From Streblospio benedicti (taxonomy: Eukaryota; Annelida; Polychaeta; Spionida; Spionidae): a DNA stretch of 64,000 nt. The notes beneath the pieces were generated by a model, which was given only the letters and a program-made list of their open reading frames with translations, did no database searches and was not told the DNA's origin. A program made the position numbers and the translations under genes. The DNA lies in the NCBI GenBank assembly GCA_019095985.1, contig CM032666.1, positions 40,723,361 to 40,787,360 on the forward strand. The letters run 5' to 3'. This document shows, piece after piece, positions 61,901-64,000 of this stretch; position 1 is the first letter of the stretch; each line of letters starts with the position of its first letter.

Positions 61901-62584
61901 AGTCTATTCATATGACCACCAATTCTTTTCAAGACATTTAACTGCATTGAAGCCTTTTTACAGATACTAGAAATGTGAGAATTAAAATTTAACATGAAGT
62001 CAAAAGTAACACCTAGAAGCTTAACTTCCTCATCACATTTTACTATATTACCATTTATGTTAAAAGAGATATTTCGATCGTGTCTTTTTACCAATAGCAA
62101 TAGCCTGAAACTTGTCTGGATTTGCCTGCATTGACATCTGAATGCTCATAATTTTTGTATGAGGACATTATGTACTAATTTGTTATTGATGAAATGCTGC
62201 AACATCTTAATATATTTAGCTGTCTTGAATGTTCTTTATTTTTGTGCTATATTGGTTTTGCCATTTATTTTTAAATTCATTTGAAAATCTGTTTTAGCTG
62301 TTTGTTTCTAACATGTATTATGATGTTCTTCATAGTAAAACTTCACATTAAAGTTCTTTGTGTTGACTAATGCATAGATTTTCCAGACTCCTGACTTGAA
62401 TGGTCAATGTTTGACTAAATAAGTAATATTGACTAAATGTCTATGAAGTCACTAACATGTGTCTTTTAATGTTTCAGTTCAACTTTTATCGATCCGTCAG
62501 CAAATGGGTTTCGTAGTTGAGACTTCGAAGGAAATGAGTGTTTCCTTAGAACATTGCTTATCTGTTTTTGTTCAACAAGAAAAG
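49905..62584 (+). CDS. OSBPL1A: Oxysterol-binding protein-related protein 1-like, 5' part (continues past window)
   Basis: Fourteen in-phase coding exons: 49905-50022, 50462-50605, 50724-50809, 51581-51658, 53313-53424, 54108-54193, 54979-55123, 55494-55606, 56845-56918, 57030-57093, 57405-57506, 58757-58879, 59016-59115 and 62478-62584. They give 484 codons, with the last exon ending in phase 0 at a GTAATA donor. Ankyrin repeats fill residues ~55-280 (NGWSPIHLASYFGH, MGDTALHRAAFTGR, RFGNTALHLAANRG). A PH domain follows from ~286 (SRFEGALLKKTRIFGWKPFW) to about 400, then a helical stretch matching the ORP1L coiled coil. In ORP1L the ankyrin repeats bind Rab7 on late endosomes and the later FFAT motif and ORD contact VAP and sterols; those later parts are not in the window. 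A TTTTTTTAG acceptor one base before the ATG implies an upstream 5' UTR exon. Confidence 0.9.
50852..51040. repeat. AGCTCACCTG repeat, copy 4
   Basis: Same orientation and order of words as 49196-49420, inside intron 3 of the OSBPL1A-like gene, starting 42 bases after its donor. Confidence 0.75.
52180..53260 (-). mobile_element. CR1/L2-type LINE 3' half, decayed
   Basis: On the minus strand: KALAWIESFLTGRRQHV-like (53.2 kb), SGVPQG-like, EKDLGVTVDNKLQFSDHV (53.0 kb), AFIEYASCVWSPYLKSN-like, LENVQRRASRMVPELKKLS (52.75 kb), then HDLKLQKPAATGVSHRFL and DWKHLSSETVHAETINQFKA near the end. The blocks lie in more than one frame, so frameshifts are present. It lies in intron 4 of the OSBPL1A-like gene, antisense to it. 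Confidence 0.85.
53556..53754. mobile_element. foldback element, ~85-base arms
   Basis: The left arm holds CTATTCTCTACTGTCTAAAA and TTGCCATGG. The right arm holds CCATGGCAA and TTTTAGGCAGTAGAGAATGG, its reverse complement. It lies in OSBPL1A-like intron 5. Confidence 0.8.
56150..56655 (-). mobile_element. LINE fragment, second copy of the zinc-finger RT family
   Basis: On the minus strand: SVLSPLLFIIILKAFSHKFR (motif B region), LYTDDLVTTVKSVEEL (YADD box with an A to T change), VKGLRVNIGKIRCLVSGSHL, then KYPCAVCLKGVAR, the start of a cysteine-rich segment. Same family as 7340-8360 and decayed. It is in intron 8 of the OSBPL1A-like gene. Confidence 0.8.
57631..57655. repeat. small intronic hairpin
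   Basis: GTCTCCCTTGTTC then AAGAGGGAGAC: an 8-base perfect stem with a short loop, in OSBPL1A-like intron 11. Too small to assign a role. Confidence 0.4.
57755..58010. repeat. degenerate two-unit direct repeat
   Basis: GGATTTGTTTACAAAGTTG ... GATGAATTGTCGCCAA (57795-57843) recurs about 160 bases later as GGGTTTGTTTACAAAGTTG ... GACGAATTGTCACCAA. It lies in intron 11. Confidence 0.65.
59155..59500. repeat. compound (GTCA)n/(CATA)n microsatellite
   Basis: A (GTCA)n block of about 35 units runs from ~59178, then a (CATA)n block to ~59430, then alternating GTCATACA units to 59498. It starts ~40 bases after exon 13 of the OSBPL1A-like gene. It gives long open frames (SQSVSQSV, THTYIHTYIH) that are not genes. 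Confidence 0.95.
59950..60490 (-). mobile_element. LINE fragment, C-terminal part (split by an insertion)
   Basis: On the minus strand: ESIQERALRFIYEDENSSYE-like, KMPSLKIRRMRYLAIQVFKI, SPIYLHDLV, then LHSLHYAAPKIWNELPNDFR and SMSLNEFR. This is the C-terminal tail of an invertebrate LINE RT. It continues the fragment at 61780-62120, from which a DNA insert separates it. Confidence 0.85.
60484..61786. mobile_element. hAT-like insert of ~1.3 kb inside the LINE
   Basis: The left junction reads TAGATTCAGTAATCATTTTAC and the right one GTAAAATGATCACTGTAGATT, here given in part: inverted ends CAGT(A/G)ATCATTTTAC inside a repeated TAGATT (perhaps TAGATTCA, 8 bp). Removing the insert restores a continuous LINE sequence across the junction (KKLESIQERA). 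No transposase is seen. Confidence 0.78.
60732..60822. mobile_element. 91-bp MITE, copy 2, nested
   Basis: Perfect 15-bp inverted ends TAGACTGTTACACTG / CAGTGTAACAGTCTA. The middle has GCCGCACGCTTGCT as in copy 1 (47245-47334). It lies within the hAT-like insert. Confidence 0.85.
61780..62120 (-). mobile_element. LINE fragment, RT middle part (split by an insertion)
   Basis: On the minus strand: INGNIVKCDEEVKLLGVTFD, LNFNSHISSICKKASMQLNV, LKRIGGHMNRLGKL, YYSFILSNLNYCPLVWHFCG, NTKKLES. Standard post-catalytic RT region. Joins 59950-60490 across the insert. Confidence 0.87.
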
Positions 62585-63523
62585 GTAATATTTTAATCAT
62601 TATGAATTTATCGTGCATCCCATTACCAGATAAGGCCATAAATGCACAAGACTGCCCATGCCACATGTCAAATTTAATAGTGTCATGTCATTGTACATGC
62701 ATTTGACCAAACCTAGTAAAAATATGAGCTTGAGGAACGAATTTGTAAGAAAATTAGGCAGTGTTGTGAGTATTGATGTCAGTCAAAGCGAGGTTTTAAC
62801 ATTAGTGTCCTATTAACAGAAACTTTTAATTCAAGATCATCTGTAGGGAACAAATATGCAGTCACTAACCATCTAAGCCTGTAATCAAAGTATATCCATT
62901 TCTCCATGTCCCTGATAATTTGCATATGAATTCAGTGAGAAATGGCCATTTTAGTAGCTATTTCTCAAGTGCACTACTACATACTTTAGATTAACATATC
63001 AATTACATGACTCATGAGTACTGTTTATATGATAAAAATACTATGGATATAAATTTCAGTGGCTGGTTTTATATTCTTTTACTGTTCCTAAATTAGAATA
63101 CACCATGCCTACATGTCATACCACCTGCTGCGGTCTGCAATGTTCATGTACATTTACGTATGACGAATTATGGCTACGTTGACGGTTTGACTAAGAACGT
63201 AGTCAATAGTACAAGAATTAGTACACAAATTTCCAGTAACTGGTAGTATCCGGTAAATGGACGTGGGCTAGTAGATACACACCGGCAAAACGTAATTTAG
63301 TGACATGTCGGTTTTCTAGTGCCTGTGGGTTTGCTAGCAAGCGCGTTTAGACTAGTTGACGTGTAACTATGGGCGTAAAGCACCGCTATCTCAGTGTTTT
63401 TTCTTAGTTATTAACTACCCCAAAATAGTGGTTGTAATCTTATTAAAGCGTGTTAAACTACTGACATGATTTTCAAAATATAAACATATTTTTTTAAAGA
63501 TATTAATTAATTTATTGTGAAGT
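62585..63523. other. OSBPL1A-like intron 14, left part
   Basis: Follows the GTAATA donor of exon 14. No further exon is recognisable before the window ends. Confidence 0.4.
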
Positions 63524-63641
63524 TTTCTAATGTGTTTTTCCCAAGTTTGCTTGTGGATCCATACAATTACATTCTTCTCTCTCTGTTTTCTATGGCAAGC
63601 AAGCTCCTACCCACTATATTGATTTAGCTGAATAAACCATT
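63524..63641 (-). repeat. SINE tail fragment, antisense
   Basis: Reads TTCTAATGTGTTTTTCCCAA, GTTTGCTTGTGGAT, a short TC run and GCAAGCAAGCTCCTACCCAC, the same tail as the SINE pair at 12051-12402. Confidence 0.7.
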
Positions 63642-64000
63642 TTGTAAATAGAAATACTGTCGCCAAACCGGTATAAGTTTGCGATATGGACGGATGATTT
63701 GCTATAGTACACTGAATGAAAACTCGGGGTAAGCCCATGAAATCAGCAAATATGCAGTTACATCGAAATTATCTTCATAATTTTGTGAAATGTTATTTGA
63801 AAGTCGGAGATGTGTGACAATGTTTACACATGCGTTTTATTTCCATCTATCGGGAACTTCTGACAGGGATGCCAATAAAAAGTAGTTTAACTTTGTTAAT
63901 TCTCTTGCGAATTGAATAATATTAAGTGACCCTTAAGTCGCCTTTTGTGAAACAAGTGTAAAAGTCCATATTTGAAGTCAAAAGATTAATTTTGCTTGCA
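63642..64000. other. intronic DNA at window end
   Basis: No supported feature. Confidence 0.35.

Overview
This is a 64 kb piece of an AT-rich animal nuclear genome. It has spliced genes with GT-AG introns and four genes that are conserved across metazoans. The repeat load is heavy: LINEs with an RT of CR1/L2 type, tRNA-derived SINEs, hAT-like and pogo-like non-autonomous DNA elements, foldback elements and microsatellites. The mix suggests a marine invertebrate, but I cannot name the phylum from sequence alone.

Layout. (1) 3.9-11.7 kb, plus strand: a complete five-exon NSMCE2 gene (NSE2, the SUMO E3 ligase of the SMC5/6 complex), 243 aa. (2) 17.9-19.7 kb, plus strand: a complete three-exon Tribbles pseudokinase gene, 359 aa. 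(3) 20.5-28.5 kb: gene-poor, with a MITE, a ~56-bp minisatellite and a GC-richer block of unknown nature at 23.9-26.7 kb. (4) 28.6-41.05 kb, minus strand: a ten-exon gene for a GTSF1-like protein of 352 aa, with two zinc fingers of the CHHC class, a tandem-tryptophan segment, an RG-rich middle and a helical C-terminus. Its introns hold a 3.2-kb hAT-like element, with an exact 8-bp target duplication, that has itself received a SINE dimer and an LTR retrotransposon fossil. (5) 43.2-45.5 kb: the best-preserved LINE in the window, plus strand, 5'-truncated. (6) 49.9 kb to past the window end, plus strand: the first 14 coding exons (484 codons) of an OSBPL1A/ORP1L-like gene, covering the ankyrin repeats, the PH domain and the start of the coiled coil. 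The sterol-binding domain lies outside the window.

All exon-exon phases in the four gene models were checked by hand and agree. The genes are functionally unrelated to each other. The GTSF1-like and OSBPL1A-like genes are divergent, with about 8.9 kb of repeat-rich DNA between their first coding exons.

The most interesting biology is in the GTSF1-like protein. Its first finger has a non-canonical ligand pattern, and it carries an RG-rich region plus a C-terminal helix not present in the short vertebrate GTSF1. Also notable are the repeat-in-repeat structures, including a DNA element with its own MITE inserted in a LINE inside an OSBPL1A intron, and two head-to-head inverted SINE pairs. I found no RNA genes, no CRISPR array and no evident novel multi-gene system.
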